Assembly: GCF_028548455.1 (NCBI RefSeq)
Contig: NZ_JAQQLF010000010.1
Coordinates: forward strand, 62,001 to 126,000
Direction: 5' to 3'
Length of the DNA stretch: 64,000 nt
Source of the DNA: Vogesella aquatica
Lineage (GTDB): Bacteria > Pseudomonadota > Gammaproteobacteria > Burkholderiales > Chromobacteriaceae
Each line of letters opens with the position of its first letter. Position 1 is the stretch's first letter. This document shows, in pieces, positions 8,643 through 17,008 of the stretch. The translations under genes were made by a program, and so were the position numbers. Below the pieces are notes generated by a model. It made no database searches and was not told where the DNA came from. It was given only the letters and a program-made list of their open reading frames with translations.

Positions 8643-10610
8643 ATGCATTCCCTGTTTCCCATAGTAGTGGTGTTGCTGGTAGCCGTTCTGGCGGTTACCG
8701 CCTGCCGTAGCTTGCGCGTACCGCCCATGCTGGGCTATCTGGTGGTGGGCTTTCTGGCCGGCCCCGGCGTCATGCACCTGATACCGGAAGGCCCGGAAAC
8801 CGAGTTTCTGGGTGAAATCGGCATCGTCTTCATGATGTTCTCCATTGGCCTGGAGTTCTCGCTGGCCAAGCTCAAGGCCATGAAACATCTGGTGTTCGGG
8901 GTGGGGCTGGCGCAGGTGGTGGTAACCCTGTTGCTGATAACCGGTGCGGTCGGCTGGCTCACCGGCAGTACGCTGGCCGGCTTTGCGATTGGTGCCGCGC
9001 TGACCATGTCGTCTACCGCCATTGTCAGCAAGCTGCTGGCCGAGCGCCTCGAGCTGGCGCAGCCGCATGGCCAGCTGGCCATGGGCACGCTGCTGTTCCA
9101 GGATATTGCCGTGGTGCCCTTGCTGATCCTGCTGCCGGCTTTTGCGGCCAACTCGGACCATCTGGCGGCCGACCTGGGCATGGCGGCGGTGAAGGTGCTG
9201 CTGGTGCTGAGCTTGCTGCTGGTGTTTGGCCAGCGCCTGATGCGGCCGTGGTTTCACCTGGTGGCGCGGCAGCGTTCCAGCGAGCTGTTCATGATTAACG
9301 TGCTGCTCATCACCCTGGGCGTGGCTTTCATTACCCAGCAGGCGGGCTTGTCGCTGGCGCTGGGCGCGTTTGTGGCGGGTATGCTGATTTCGGAAACCGA
9401 GTACCGTTTCCAGGTAGAAGAAGACATCAAGCCGTTCCGCGACATTTTGCTGGGCTTTTTCTTTATTACCGTAGGCATGCGGCTGGATGTAGGCGTGCTG
9501 TTCGAGCAGTCCGGTGCCGTCTTGCTGATGCTGCTATTGCTGCTGCCGGTCAAGCTCCTGGTGGTGTTTGGTCTGGCGCGGGCGATGGGGCACCGCGCAA
9601 ACGATGCGCTCAAGGCCGGCCTGGCGCTGGCGCAGGGTGGCGAGTTCGGCTTTGTGCTGCTGTCGCTGTCCGGCAGCCTCAAACTGCTGGCGCCGGCTAT
9701 CGAGCAAGCCGCCATCGCCGGCATTTTGCTGTCCATGCTGGTGGCGCCGTTCCTGATCCAGTACGCCGACCGCATCAGCAAGCGCCTGATCAAACAGGAT
9801 TGGGCGCTGATGTCGGTAGACCTGCACCAGATTCTGGTGCAAACCATGAGCAAGAACGAACACGTGATCATTTGCGGCTACGGCCGTAGCGGCCAGTACC
9901 TGGCGCGGCTGCTGGAAAGCGAAGACATTTCCTTTTTTGCGCTGGATCTGGACCCGGAGCGTGTGCGCGAGGCCGGCGAGGCCGGCGACCCGGTGGTGTT
10001 CGGCGATGCGGCCAAGCGCGAAGTACTCACCGCTGCCGGCGCGCTGCGCGCCAAGGCGGTGGTGATTACCTTTGCCGATACCCATGCGTCGGAACGCATT
10101 ATCGATGTGGTGCGCCAGCTGCGCAGCGACCTGCCGGTCATCGTGCGCACCATAGACGATACCGATATCGAGCAGCTGCGCCAGGCGGGTGCCGACGAGG
10201 TGGTGTCCGAGGTAATGGAAGGCAGCCTGATGCTGGCCTCGCACGCGCTGGTGGTGCTGGGGGTGCCGCTGGCGCGTGTGCTGCGGCGTATCCGCTCCGT
10301 GCGTGAGGAGCGCTACAACCTGTTCAAGGGTTTCTTCCGTGGCGCCAGTGACGAGATAGACGGCATCGACGATAGCCAGATGTCACGCCTGCATAGCGTG
10401 CAGCTGGTGAGCGGGTCGCACGCCATCGGCTCGCCGCTGGGGGCGATCAAGCTGCCCGAGCGCCAGGTAGAAGTCAAAGCCGTGCGCCGTGGCCATACGC
10501 GCTACACCGAGCTGACGCCGGACTTCGAGCTGTGCGAAGGCGATGTGCTGGTATTGCTGGCGCGGCCGGAGCAATTGCTGCTGGCGGAGACCTTGTTGCT
10601 GCAGGGCTGA
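8643..10610 (+). CDS. CPA2-family monovalent cation:proton antiporter with RCK domain (KefB/KefC/YbaL type)
   Basis: 655 residues. About 12 membrane segments fill residues 1-385 (Na_H_Exchanger), then a TrkA-N nucleotide-binding domain starts at HVIICGYGRSGQYLAR (about 404-419) and a TrkA-C domain ends the protein. It probably exports K+ or Na+ under electrophile or pH stress. ATG at 8643 has GAGGAG at 8625-8630; the frame extends upstream but without a ribosome site. It is divergent from kdsD. Copies of the dispersed word core lie at 9143 and 10007. Confidence 0.88.
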   Translation: MHSLFPIVVVLLVAVLAVTACRSLRVPPMLGYLVVGFLAGPGVMHLIPEGPETEFLGEIGIVFMMFSIGLEFSLAKLKAMKHLVFGVGLAQVVVTLLLITGAVGWLTGSTLAGFAIGAALTMSSTAIVSKLLAERLELAQPHGQLAMGTLLFQDIAVVPLLILLPAFAANSDHLAADLGMAAVKVLLVLSLLLVFGQRLMRPWFHLVARQRSSELFMINVLLITLGVAFITQQAGLSLALGAFVAGMLISETEYRFQVEEDIKPFRDILLGFFFITVGMRLDVGVLFEQSGAVLLMLLLLLPVKLLVVFGLARAMGHRANDALKAGLALAQGGEFGFVLLSLSGSLKLLAPAIEQAAIAGILLSMLVAPFLIQYADRISKRLIKQDWALMSVDLHQILVQTMSKNEHVIICGYGRSGQYLARLLESEDISFFALDLDPERVREAGEAGDPVVFGDAAKREVLTAAGALRAKAVVITFADTHASERIIDVVRQLRSDLPVIVRTIDDTDIEQLRQAGADEVVSEVMEGSLMLASHALVVLGVPLARVLRRIRSVREERYNLFKGFFRGASDEIDGIDDSQMSRLHSVQLVSGSHAIGSPLGAIKLPERQVEVKAVRRGHTRYTELTPDFELCEGDVLVLLARPEQLLLAETLLLQG

Positions 10611-10644
10611 GCGGCGGCCATACCCGTGTGGGGGTATTGAAACG

Positions 10645-10682
10645 AAAAAGGTTGGCCGCAGTGCTGTGCGGCCAACCTTTTT
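10645..10682. terminator. Inverted GGTTGGCCGCA pair acting as terminator of the Kef-type gene
   Basis: Perfect 16-base arms (10645-10660 and 10667-10682) built from AAAAAGGTTGGCCGCA and its complement, with a 6-base loop. The T5 end on the plus strand and A5 start make it a two-way Rho-independent terminator between convergent genes. Confidence 0.85.
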
Positions 10683-10777
10683 GCTGGCTGGCAATATTGC
10701 GCTCGTGCTTGCCGGGTGCCTGGCAAAGCCGGGCGCGCTACCAGGCTATGCACCTGTTGCCGGCCTGTTTGCATGGC

Positions 10778-10810
10778 AAGGTTGGCCGCAGCGATAGGCG
10801 GCTAACCTTT
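10778..10810. terminator. Imperfect inverted GGTTGGCCGCA pair before the AsmA stop
   Basis: Arms AAGGTTGGCCGC and GCGGCTAACCTT around AGCGATAG, with one G-A type mismatch in the right copy. It lies between the Kef-type gene and the 3' end of the AsmA gene, probably the latter's terminator on the minus strand. Confidence 0.65.
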
Positions 10811-10827
10811 TGTTGCCGGCGGTGTGC

Positions 10828-13008
10828 TTACTTCTTGCCGCCTGGCAGGATGGTGGTGATCTGCTTGGTCAGTTCTTTTTTCAGCGCCTGCTGCTTTTCA
10901 CCTTCGGTTTTCTTGCCTTTGACCATGGCGTTGAAGTCCAGCGAGTAGGTAGGCTTGTTGATCTGGCCGGTGATTTTCAGCGGCACATTGATACCGTTCA
11001 GCTGCTTGAAGGCTTGCGGGTTGGCGCGCACATTCAGCGTGTAATCCACAATGCTCTGCGTCAGGTCGAACTTGCCGCCGCCTTTTACATTCACCAGCGA
11101 GGACTCCAGCTTCAGGTCCTGGTTGCGGGCAATGCCGTTGTCCAGCTCAAAGCCGGCCGACAGCGCCGAGAAGGTGGTTTTCTGGTCGGCCTGCGCCACC
11201 ATGGTGTTGTTGTTCCAGTCTTTCAGCTCGCCAGGCAGGTCGCGCAGCGCCGATACCAGGTCGATGCCGGTCAGCGCACCTTTTTCCAGGCGTACCGCCA
11301 CTTTGCCGCTCAGGGTATTGCGTAGCGCCGCCAGCGAGGTGCCATGGGCATTGAGCTGCACCCAGCCGTTGCTGGCGCCTTCCACGCGATTAAAGTCGAA
11401 CAGGTCCAGCATCAGCGGCTTGATTTGCATGCCGATCAGCTGTTGCGACAGCTCCACGCGCGGCTCTTTGTCGCGCAGCAGCTTCATGCTGCCCTTGAGC
11501 TTGCCGTCGTAGATCTCGGCGCCCAGCTGGTCCAGCGTAATGCTCTCCGGCCGCGCCTTGATGTCGGCGGTAATGCCCTTGATGCGGAAGCGCCCCATGG
11601 CCAGCTCGCCCACCGACAGCTTGCCGTCCACGTTCAGGAAATCCATCCAGTCCAGGCGGAAGGGCGTGCCGTTCTGGAATAGTGCCACCGCTTTTTCGGC
11701 CTGGTTTTCCGGCAGGTAGCGGTTCAGGTCCAGCTTGCCCACGGTCAGCGTGGCTTCGTGGCGCGGCTGCATGAAACCGTACTGTGTGGCCGTGGCCGCC
11801 AGCGCGGCACCGTCCAGCTGGCCAGCCACGCGCAGGTTCAGCCGGCTTTCAGTCAGGTCGCCGTCCAGCGCGCCTTGCAGCGATGCCTGGAGTTGGCCGC
11901 GCGGCAGTACCGGCGTTTTCAGGTGCGCCGTGAGTGCCAGCGGCTCCAGGCGCAGCTGGTGGTAGGCCGCCAGGCTCAGCGGCGCGCGCAGGTTCATGCT
12001 GATGGCGTGCCCGCCTACCGACCAGGCAAAATTGCCCAGCATCTGGTCGGCAAACGCACCTTCACGATTCAGCTTGATTTCGGCCAGCTGGCTGGAAAAG
12101 CGGTATTGCGTGCGGGCGTAATTCACCGAGCCGGTAATGGCGGCCGCAGGCGTGGTCAGTTCGGTAAGGCTGGCGCTGATTTGGGGTAGCCGCGCTTCGG
12201 CATGGCCCTTGGGTAGCGAAGTATCCAGTGTCAGCTTGAGGTCTTCGCCACTGGCCAGCAGGGTGCCAAAGTTCAGTTTCAGGCGGCCCTCGGCGCCCAG
12301 GCGAACCTCGCCCAGCTTGTCGGTGCTGCTGATGGCGAGCGCATCGAGCTGGTCGATGCTGACCTGGTCATCCTGGCGGGTGAATGGTGCTTTGACCGCC
12401 ACGCTGACCACCTGGCTACCGCTCACCAGGCGGCCACCAAATGACAGGCGGGCATTGGATTTGAGCCCTTCTATGTCCAGGCTGCCTTCTTCCAGGCGGC
12501 TCAGGCGGCCGTTCACGCGGTCGGACAGGTTGATACTGGTGCCGCGCAGCGCCATGGTATCGAGGTCCAGCTTGAATTTGCTGGTTTTGCGGCGGCGCAG
12601 CAGGTCGGCAAAGTTCATGCTGCCATCGCTGCTACGCACCAGATTGATCTGCGTATCGTGCAGTGCCAGGTGGGTGATTTCCAGCTCGCCAAACAGCAGC
12701 GGCAGCCAGGCCAGGCGGGCTTCTACTTCGCCAATGCGCGCAAAGGGCTTGCGGCCCCCCGGCTCGCTGATGTCCAGCTCGCCAATGGCCAGGCCGGGCG
12801 AGGGGAACAGCATGGGGGAAATCTTGCCGTTGATGGTGACGGTGCGTTGTGTGTCGGCCAGCGAGTTTTGCAGATTGTTGCGCACACTTTGGCTATCGAA
12901 ACGCAGGAAAAACAGGATCAGCCCGATGGCCAGCAGCGAAACCAGGGCAACGAGACTATAGACAGCGGTTTTGAGCCATAGCCGGCCAGAGTTCCATTTC
13001 ATGGGCAT
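10828..13008 (-). CDS. AsmA family protein
   Basis: 726 residues with one N-terminal membrane anchor (about 14-34) and a long beta-rich periplasmic region ending in the AsmA-C segment (about 530-690). The family belongs to the bridge-like proteins thought to move phospholipids between the membranes. ATG at 13008 is followed by a second ATG two codons later; either may be used. The tail ends in Lys-rich sequence. A single-gene unit between tRNA-Gly and the Kef-type gene. Confidence 0.85.
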   Translation of the reverse strand: MPMKWNSGRLWLKTAVYSLVALVSLLAIGLILFFLRFDSQSVRNNLQNSLADTQRTVTINGKISPMLFPSPGLAIGELDISEPGGRKPFARIGEVEARLAWLPLLFGELEITHLALHDTQINLVRSSDGSMNFADLLRRRKTSKFKLDLDTMALRGTSINLSDRVNGRLSRLEEGSLDIEGLKSNARLSFGGRLVSGSQVVSVAVKAPFTRQDDQVSIDQLDALAISSTDKLGEVRLGAEGRLKLNFGTLLASGEDLKLTLDTSLPKGHAEARLPQISASLTELTTPAAAITGSVNYARTQYRFSSQLAEIKLNREGAFADQMLGNFAWSVGGHAISMNLRAPLSLAAYHQLRLEPLALTAHLKTPVLPRGQLQASLQGALDGDLTESRLNLRVAGQLDGAALAATATQYGFMQPRHEATLTVGKLDLNRYLPENQAEKAVALFQNGTPFRLDWMDFLNVDGKLSVGELAMGRFRIKGITADIKARPESITLDQLGAEIYDGKLKGSMKLLRDKEPRVELSQQLIGMQIKPLMLDLFDFNRVEGASNGWVQLNAHGTSLAALRNTLSGKVAVRLEKGALTGIDLVSALRDLPGELKDWNNNTMVAQADQKTTFSALSAGFELDNGIARNQDLKLESSLVNVKGGGKFDLTQSIVDYTLNVRANPQAFKQLNGINVPLKITGQINKPTYSLDFNAMVKGKKTEGEKQQALKKELTKQITTILPGGKK

Positions 13009-13039
13009 TGGTTCTGCGGCGTGAATTGATAAGGCAGGA

Positions 13040-13113
13040 TGGAGCGGGTGAAGGGAATCGAACCCTCGTCGTAAGCTTGGGAAGCTTCTGCTCTACCATT
13101 GAGCTACACCCGC
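13040..13113 (-). tRNA. tRNA-Gly(CCC)
   Basis: Folds as a cloverleaf: acceptor GCGGGTG/CACCCGC, D arm GCTC/GAGC, anticodon loop TTCCCAA giving anticodon CCC (codon GGG), T arm GAGGG-TTCGATT-CCCTT. It closely resembles E. coli glyU. The 3' CCA is encoded after discriminator T (13040-13043). The anticodon stem has one outer mismatch (G27-A43). Confidence 0.95.
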
Positions 13114-13129
13114 ACTCAGGTGAAGCGCG

Positions 13130-13158
13130 AGTATACGCATAGCAGCGGGGCTAGGCAA
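13130..13158 (-). promoter_or_regulatory. Sigma-70 promoter of tRNA-Gly
   Basis: On the minus strand TTGCCT (13158-13153), a 17-base spacer and TATACT (13135-13130), ending 16 bases before the first tRNA base. Spacing and -10 match are excellent. Confidence 0.8.
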
Positions 13159-13489
13159 GGCTGTGGCTGACGCAAAAGCGGCAACATGGTATTTTATGTA
13201 CTGTATTTCGTATACAAAACCGCCAGGCAGGCTGTGCCGCTGGCGGTTCTGGCTTTTTAGGGCCAGTGCGTTCCGCCCGCCTGCGTGGTGACCGCGGCCA
13301 ACCTGGCCGGCAGGTTGCACGTACCCAGGGCCAGCCTACCCGGCTGCTGCAGGACCTTGCCCGTGCTACCCGCCGTGGCAAGACCGGCAACGAGCGTGTG
13401 AATCGCCATGATGCTTACCGGCATTGTGGCGCTTGCGTGGGGTGCTTACCGGCAGCCCTGTTTCGTTACCGTTTGGAAGTGAAGTCTGT
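13159..13489. other. Intergenic region between the tRNA promoter and the NSS transporter
   Basis: No gene seen. It holds a hairpin AACCGCCAG/CTGGCGGTT (13218-13248) followed by TCTGGCTTTTTAG, which looks like a plus-strand terminator although no gene precedes it; a short RNA or a gene remnant could end here. The rest is GC-rich leader of the transporter gene. Confidence 0.45.
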
Positions 13490-14812
13490 ATGTCTCGATC
13501 TCAATGGGGCTCGCGCCTCGGTTTTATTCTGGCTGCGGCGGGTTCCGCCATCGGCCTGGGGGCCATCTGGAAGTTTCCGTATGTGGCAGCCACCAATGGT
13601 GGCGGTGCATTCCTGTTTATTTACCTGCTGATTTGCCTGTCGGTCGGCCTGGCATTGATGCTGGGGGAAATGGCACTGGGCCGTGCGGCCAACAGCAATG
13701 CCGTGGGCAGTTTTCGCCAGCTCGGTGGCCGCGCCTGGCCGTGGGTGGGCTTTACCGGCGTGCTGGTGTGCTTCCTGATTTACTCTTTCTATAGCGTGGT
13801 GGGTGGCTGGACCATTGCCTATATCGGCAAGTCGCTTGGCGGCAGCATCCTGACCAGCGACGCCAAAGTGCTGGGCGATACCTTTAATGACTTCATTACC
13901 GACCCGGTGCAGCCGCTGATCTACCATGGCCTGTTTGCCGGCCTGACGCTGGCGGTGGTGCTGGGCGGCGTGCAGAAGGGTATCGAGAACCTGTCCAAGT
14001 TTCTGATGCCGGCGCTGTTTGTGCTGATGCTGGTGCTGATCGTGCGCGGCCTCACGCTGCCTGGCGCCATGGATGGCCTGCTGTATTTCCTGACGCCGGA
14101 TTTTGGCAAGGTCACCGGTAATATGCTGGTAGACGCCATGGGTCTGGCGTTTTTCTCGCTGTCGCTGGGCATGGGCGTGATGATTACCTACGGCTCTTAC
14201 GTTGGCCGCGACACCCCGCTACTGGGCTCCTCGCTATGGGTGATCGCGCTCACCGTGATGACCTGCTTCCTGGCGGGCCTGATGGTGTTGCCCGCGGTGT
14301 TTGCTTTTGGCTTTGACCCGTCCGCCGGCCCGGGCCTGACCTTTATCACCATGCCGGCGGTGTTTGCCCAGATGGCCGGTGGCCAGCTGTTTGCCGTGCT
14401 GTTCTTCTGCCTGCTGCTGGTGGCGGCGCTGACCTCGTCGGTATCGCTGCTGGAGGTAGTGGTGAGTGCGGTAATGGATGAATTCAAGCTGCCGCGCCGC
14501 CGTGCCGCGCTGCTGGTGTCCGCCGGCGTGTTTTTGCTGGGCATTCCGGCGTCGCTGTCGCTAGGGATCTGGAGCGAGTACACCGTGTTCGGCAAAGGGT
14601 TTTTCGACCTGCTGGATTACGTCACATCTAATGTACTGATGCCTGTGGGTGAAGTCCTGCTGGCCATCTTTGTCGGTTGGCGTGTGTGGCCGGTGGTGCA
14701 AGGCCAGCTGGCCGCGGCCGGGCATACCCCGGTGTGGCTGCGAGCCATGCGCGGTTTCTGCCGCTACGTGGCACCGGTGTTGATTCTGGGCATTCTGGTA
14801 CACAATCTGTAA
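13490..14812 (+). CDS. Sodium-dependent transporter, NSS/SNF family
   Basis: 440 residues and about 11-12 membrane segments. The signature GSAIGLGAIWKFPYV and TNGGGAF at residues 18-40 forms the unwound helix 1 and sodium site of LeuT-type symporters. It takes up an amino acid or similar compound with Na+. I start at ATG 13490 (MSRSQWGSRLGF) with GGAAGTGA upstream, not at the longer frame. Substrate cannot be read from sequence; bacterial relatives include tyrosine and tryptophan transporters. Confidence 0.9.
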   Translation: MSRSQWGSRLGFILAAAGSAIGLGAIWKFPYVAATNGGGAFLFIYLLICLSVGLALMLGEMALGRAANSNAVGSFRQLGGRAWPWVGFTGVLVCFLIYSFYSVVGGWTIAYIGKSLGGSILTSDAKVLGDTFNDFITDPVQPLIYHGLFAGLTLAVVLGGVQKGIENLSKFLMPALFVLMLVLIVRGLTLPGAMDGLLYFLTPDFGKVTGNMLVDAMGLAFFSLSLGMGVMITYGSYVGRDTPLLGSSLWVIALTVMTCFLAGLMVLPAVFAFGFDPSAGPGLTFITMPAVFAQMAGGQLFAVLFFCLLLVAALTSSVSLLEVVVSAVMDEFKLPRRRAALLVSAGVFLLGIPASLSLGIWSEYTVFGKGFFDLLDYVTSNVLMPVGEVLLAIFVGWRVWPVVQGQLAAAGHTPVWLRAMRGFCRYVAPVLILGILVHNL

Positions 14813-14821
14813 TGCACATCC

Positions 14822-14852
14822 AAACGGCGTTACCCTGCGGGGTACGCCGTTT
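14822..14852 (+). terminator. Rho-independent terminator after the NSS transporter
   Basis: AACGGCGT and ACGCCGTT arms with an inner ACC/GGT extension, followed by TTTTT. Confidence 0.8.
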
Positions 14853-14874
14853 TTCATGATAAGGAGCATGGCGC

Positions 14875-15873
14875 ATGAGCAAACTGTTGATTCTCTATAC
14901 CGGTGGCACCATCGGCATGGCGCCCACCCCCGCTGGCCTGGCACCCGTGCCGGGCTATCTGCCGGCGCAGCTGCAGCGCCTGGCGCGCGAAGGCGTGAGC
15001 TGGGACGTGGTGGAGTACCCGCAGCTGATCGACTCGTCGGCCATTACCGTGGCCGACTGGCAAAAGCTGGTGGCCGACCTGGCTGCCGCTTACGAGCGCT
15101 ACGACGGCTTTGTGGTGATTCATGGCACCGACACCATGGCCTACACCGCCAGCGTGCTGGCCTTTGCGCTGGAAAACCTGGCCAAACCGGTGATTGTGAC
15201 CGGTTCGCAGCTGCCGCTGGGCCACCCGCGCAGCGACGGCTGGGGCAACCTGGCCGACGCCATCGAGGCGGCGTGCCAGCCGGCACTGCACGAAGTTGCC
15301 ATCGCCTTTAACCGCCTGCTGCTGCGCGGCTGCCGTGCGCGCAAGGTAGACGCCGCCAGCTTTGCCGGTTTCGATAGCCCGAACGCCACGCCGCTGGCCC
15401 GCTTTGGCATTCACGCCAGCTGGGACACTACCCAGTGGCGCCGCGGCAGTGGTGCCTTCCGCGCCGTGCTGCCGCAGCCGGCCAGCATCCGCAGCGGCTT
15501 CTTGCTGCCTGGCAGCATGGCCGCTGACTTTGGCCGCTGGTTGGCCGCAGATACGCCGCAGGCCGCCATTCTGCACAGCTACGGTAACGGCAACACGCCG
15601 GACGACGCAGCCCTGCTGGACGGCGTGCGCACAGCCAGCGAGCGCGGTTGCCTGGTGGTGAACCTGACTCAGTGCGGCAAAGGCGCGGTAGAGGTGGGCG
15701 CGTACGCAGCCAGCCAGCCGCTGGCGCAAGCCGGTGCCCTGGCCGGTGGCGACATGACGCCGGAAGCGGCCAACGCCAAGCTGCTGTACCTGCTGTCGCA
15801 AGGTCTGTCTGCACCCGCTTTGCGCCAGGCCTGGGCGGCAAACCTGCGCGGTGAAGTAACGCTGGCTGATTAA
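14875..15873 (+). CDS. L-asparaginase
   Basis: 332 residues. The two catalytic threonine motifs are TGGTIG (residues 9-14) and HGTDTM (83-88). No signal peptide, so it is probably a cytoplasmic type I-like enzyme hydrolysing asparagine to aspartate and ammonia. AAGGAG precedes the ATG. Its stop codon lies in the loop of the first structured repeat unit (15864-15886). A GGTTGGCCGCA copy at 15539 is read as Trp-Leu-Ala-Ala. Confidence 0.92.
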   Translation: MSKLLILYTGGTIGMAPTPAGLAPVPGYLPAQLQRLAREGVSWDVVEYPQLIDSSAITVADWQKLVADLAAAYERYDGFVVIHGTDTMAYTASVLAFALENLAKPVIVTGSQLPLGHPRSDGWGNLADAIEAACQPALHEVAIAFNRLLLRGCRARKVDAASFAGFDSPNATPLARFGIHASWDTTQWRRGSGAFRAVLPQPASIRSGFLLPGSMAADFGRWLAADTPQAAILHSYGNGNTPDDAALLDGVRTASERGCLVVNLTQCGKGAVEVGAYAASQPLAQAGALAGGDMTPEAANAKLLYLLSQGLSAPALRQAWAANLRGEVTLAD

Positions 15874-15960
15874 AAAACAGTCAGCCCGGAAAAAGCATTG
15901 TGCCTCATGGGCTTAGGGCATCTGTCCACAAGCCCCCCACAGCGCTTTCCAGCGCCGGCG
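15864..15960 (+). repeat. Structured repeat unit 1 (A6-loop hairpin plus TCCACA box)
   Basis: Hairpin GGCTGA-TTAAAAAACAG-TCAGCC (15864-15886), 38 bases, then TCCACA (15925-15930). GGGCTT and AAGCCC flank the box and can pair. A third small hairpin GCGCT/AGCGC follows. The loop contains the asparaginase stop codon. Confidence 0.7.
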
Positions 15961-15975
15961 TGCATAAAGCACGGT

Positions 15976-16086
15976 GGGTGATTAAAAAATAGTCACCCGC
16001 GCTTTGTGCCTGCCGTATCAATGACTTGTCTGTCTTTTCCACAGCCCACCCACACCCTTGCTCCCACAGGGTGTGGGCGTTTTGCC
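15976..16086 (+). repeat. Structured repeat unit 2, ending in a terminator hairpin
   Basis: Hairpin GGGTGA-TTAAAAAATAG-TCACCC (15976-15998): both stem strands differ from unit 1 yet still pair, while the loop is kept. After 39 bases comes TTTTCCACAG (16035-16044), then CCCACACCC/GGGTGTGGG with loop TTGCTCCCACA and a trailing CGTTTT, a good Rho-independent terminator. Candidate small RNA. Confidence 0.7.
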
Positions 16087-16150
16087 GTGTTACCTGGCTT
16101 GGGGGTGTTTATCGAGGTGAGAGTTGGGCACTGGCAGCCTGGTGTGCAGG

Positions 16151-16260
16151 GTTCTGCTTAAAAAATAGGCTGAACTGTGTTTGTTTCTATAAATCATGGG
16201 CTTGCGCTGCTTCTCCACAGCCCGCCCACACCCTTGCTCCCACAGGATGTGGGCGTTTTT
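16151..16260 (+). repeat. Structured repeat unit 3, ending in a near-identical terminator hairpin
   Basis: Hairpin GTTCTGC-TTAAAAAATAG-GCTGAAC (16151-16175, one T-T mismatch), 38 bases, TTCTCCACAG (16211-16220), then CCCACACCC with the same TTGCTCCCACA loop and GGATGTGGG, then CGTTTTT. The terminator segment differs from unit 2 by one base over about 35. GGGCT and AGCCC around the box can pair. Confidence 0.7.
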
Positions 16261-16351
16261 ACGCATGCTGTGGATAGCCGGGCCTGTGGCGTTCGCCTGT
16301 GCTGCAGGCGGGTAACAGGGCAGAGCGGTTGCCGCGTATAATAGGTGGCAT

Positions 16352-16912
16352 ATGTCTGACGTTTGCCCCCCCGTACGCATTGCCATTGTCGGCCCGGAAT
16401 CCTGCGGTAAAAGCACCTTGGCCGCGCAGCTGGCCAAGCGGCTGCAGCAACATGGTGTGGCGGCGGTAGCGGTAGCCGAGTACGCCCGGGCTTACTATGC
16501 CAACCGGCCTTACCAGCCCAGTGCCGCCGATATCCTGGCCATTGCCCGCGGGCAACTGGCCGCCGAGCAAGCCGCCTGCGACGCCGGTGCCAGCGTACTG
16601 CTGTGCGACACCACGGTGCTGACCTGCCGCATCTGGGCCGAAGTTGCCTTTGGCCAGGCCGAGCCAGCCCTGCTGGCGCTGAACCAGCCGCATGCCTATA
16701 CGCAGACGCTGCTCACCGCACCCGACCTGCCATGGCAGCCGGACCCGCTACGCAGCCACCCCGATAGCCGCGACTGGCTGTTGGGCCTGTACCGCACCGC
16801 GTTGCAGGTAGCCGGTGTGCCGTATCAGCTGGTAGCCGGGCAGGGGGCGCAACGCGAGGCGGCTGCGTGGGCGGCACTACGGCGCGTATTGCCGCAGCTG
16901 CCTGTTTTTTAG
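16352..16912 (+). CDS. NadR/Ttd14-like AAA-family ATPase (predicted nucleoside kinase)
   Basis: 186 residues with a P-loop GPESCGKS at 14-21 and the AEYAR motif (about 43-47) found in the C-terminal nicotinamide riboside kinase domain of NadR and related AAA_28 proteins. It lacks the NadR adenylyltransferase and helix-turn-helix domains. Likely phosphorylates a small nucleoside, possibly nicotinamide riboside, but the substrate is not proven by sequence. A TATAAT at 16337-16342 lies only 9 bases before the ATG, so the transcript may be nearly leaderless. Its stop codon falls in the T6 loop of repeat unit 5, and four other units surround it. Confidence 0.75.
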   Translation: MSDVCPPVRIAIVGPESCGKSTLAAQLAKRLQQHGVAAVAVAEYARAYYANRPYQPSAADILAIARGQLAAEQAACDAGASVLLCDTTVLTCRIWAEVAFGQAEPALLALNQPHAYTQTLLTAPDLPWQPDPLRSHPDSRDWLLGLYRTALQVAGVPYQLVAGQGAQREAAAWAALRRVLPQLPVF

Positions 16913-16995
16913 GCAGCATCGGCTTTCGCCTTACGGCTCAGCCAGTTAGCTGTGTTGTCCACAGCCGGTGCACAAGCCTGTCCCGCTGTGGTGTG
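16897..16995 (+). repeat. Structured repeat unit 5 (loop inverted to T6)
   Basis: Hairpin GCTGC-CTGTTTTTTAG-GCAGC (16897-16917). Its 11-base loop is the reverse complement of the unit 1 loop with one change. After 40 bases comes TTGTCCACAG (16955-16964), where CCACAGC can pair with GCTGTGG downstream. The loop carries the stop codon of the kinase gene. Confidence 0.6.
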
Positions 16996-17008
16996 GAAAG
17001 TTAAAACC

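Noticed and set aside
16337-16342. TATAAT as a firm promoter of the NadR-like kinase gene
   Set aside because: Only 9 bases before the ATG and no good -35 element; noted but not annotated separately.
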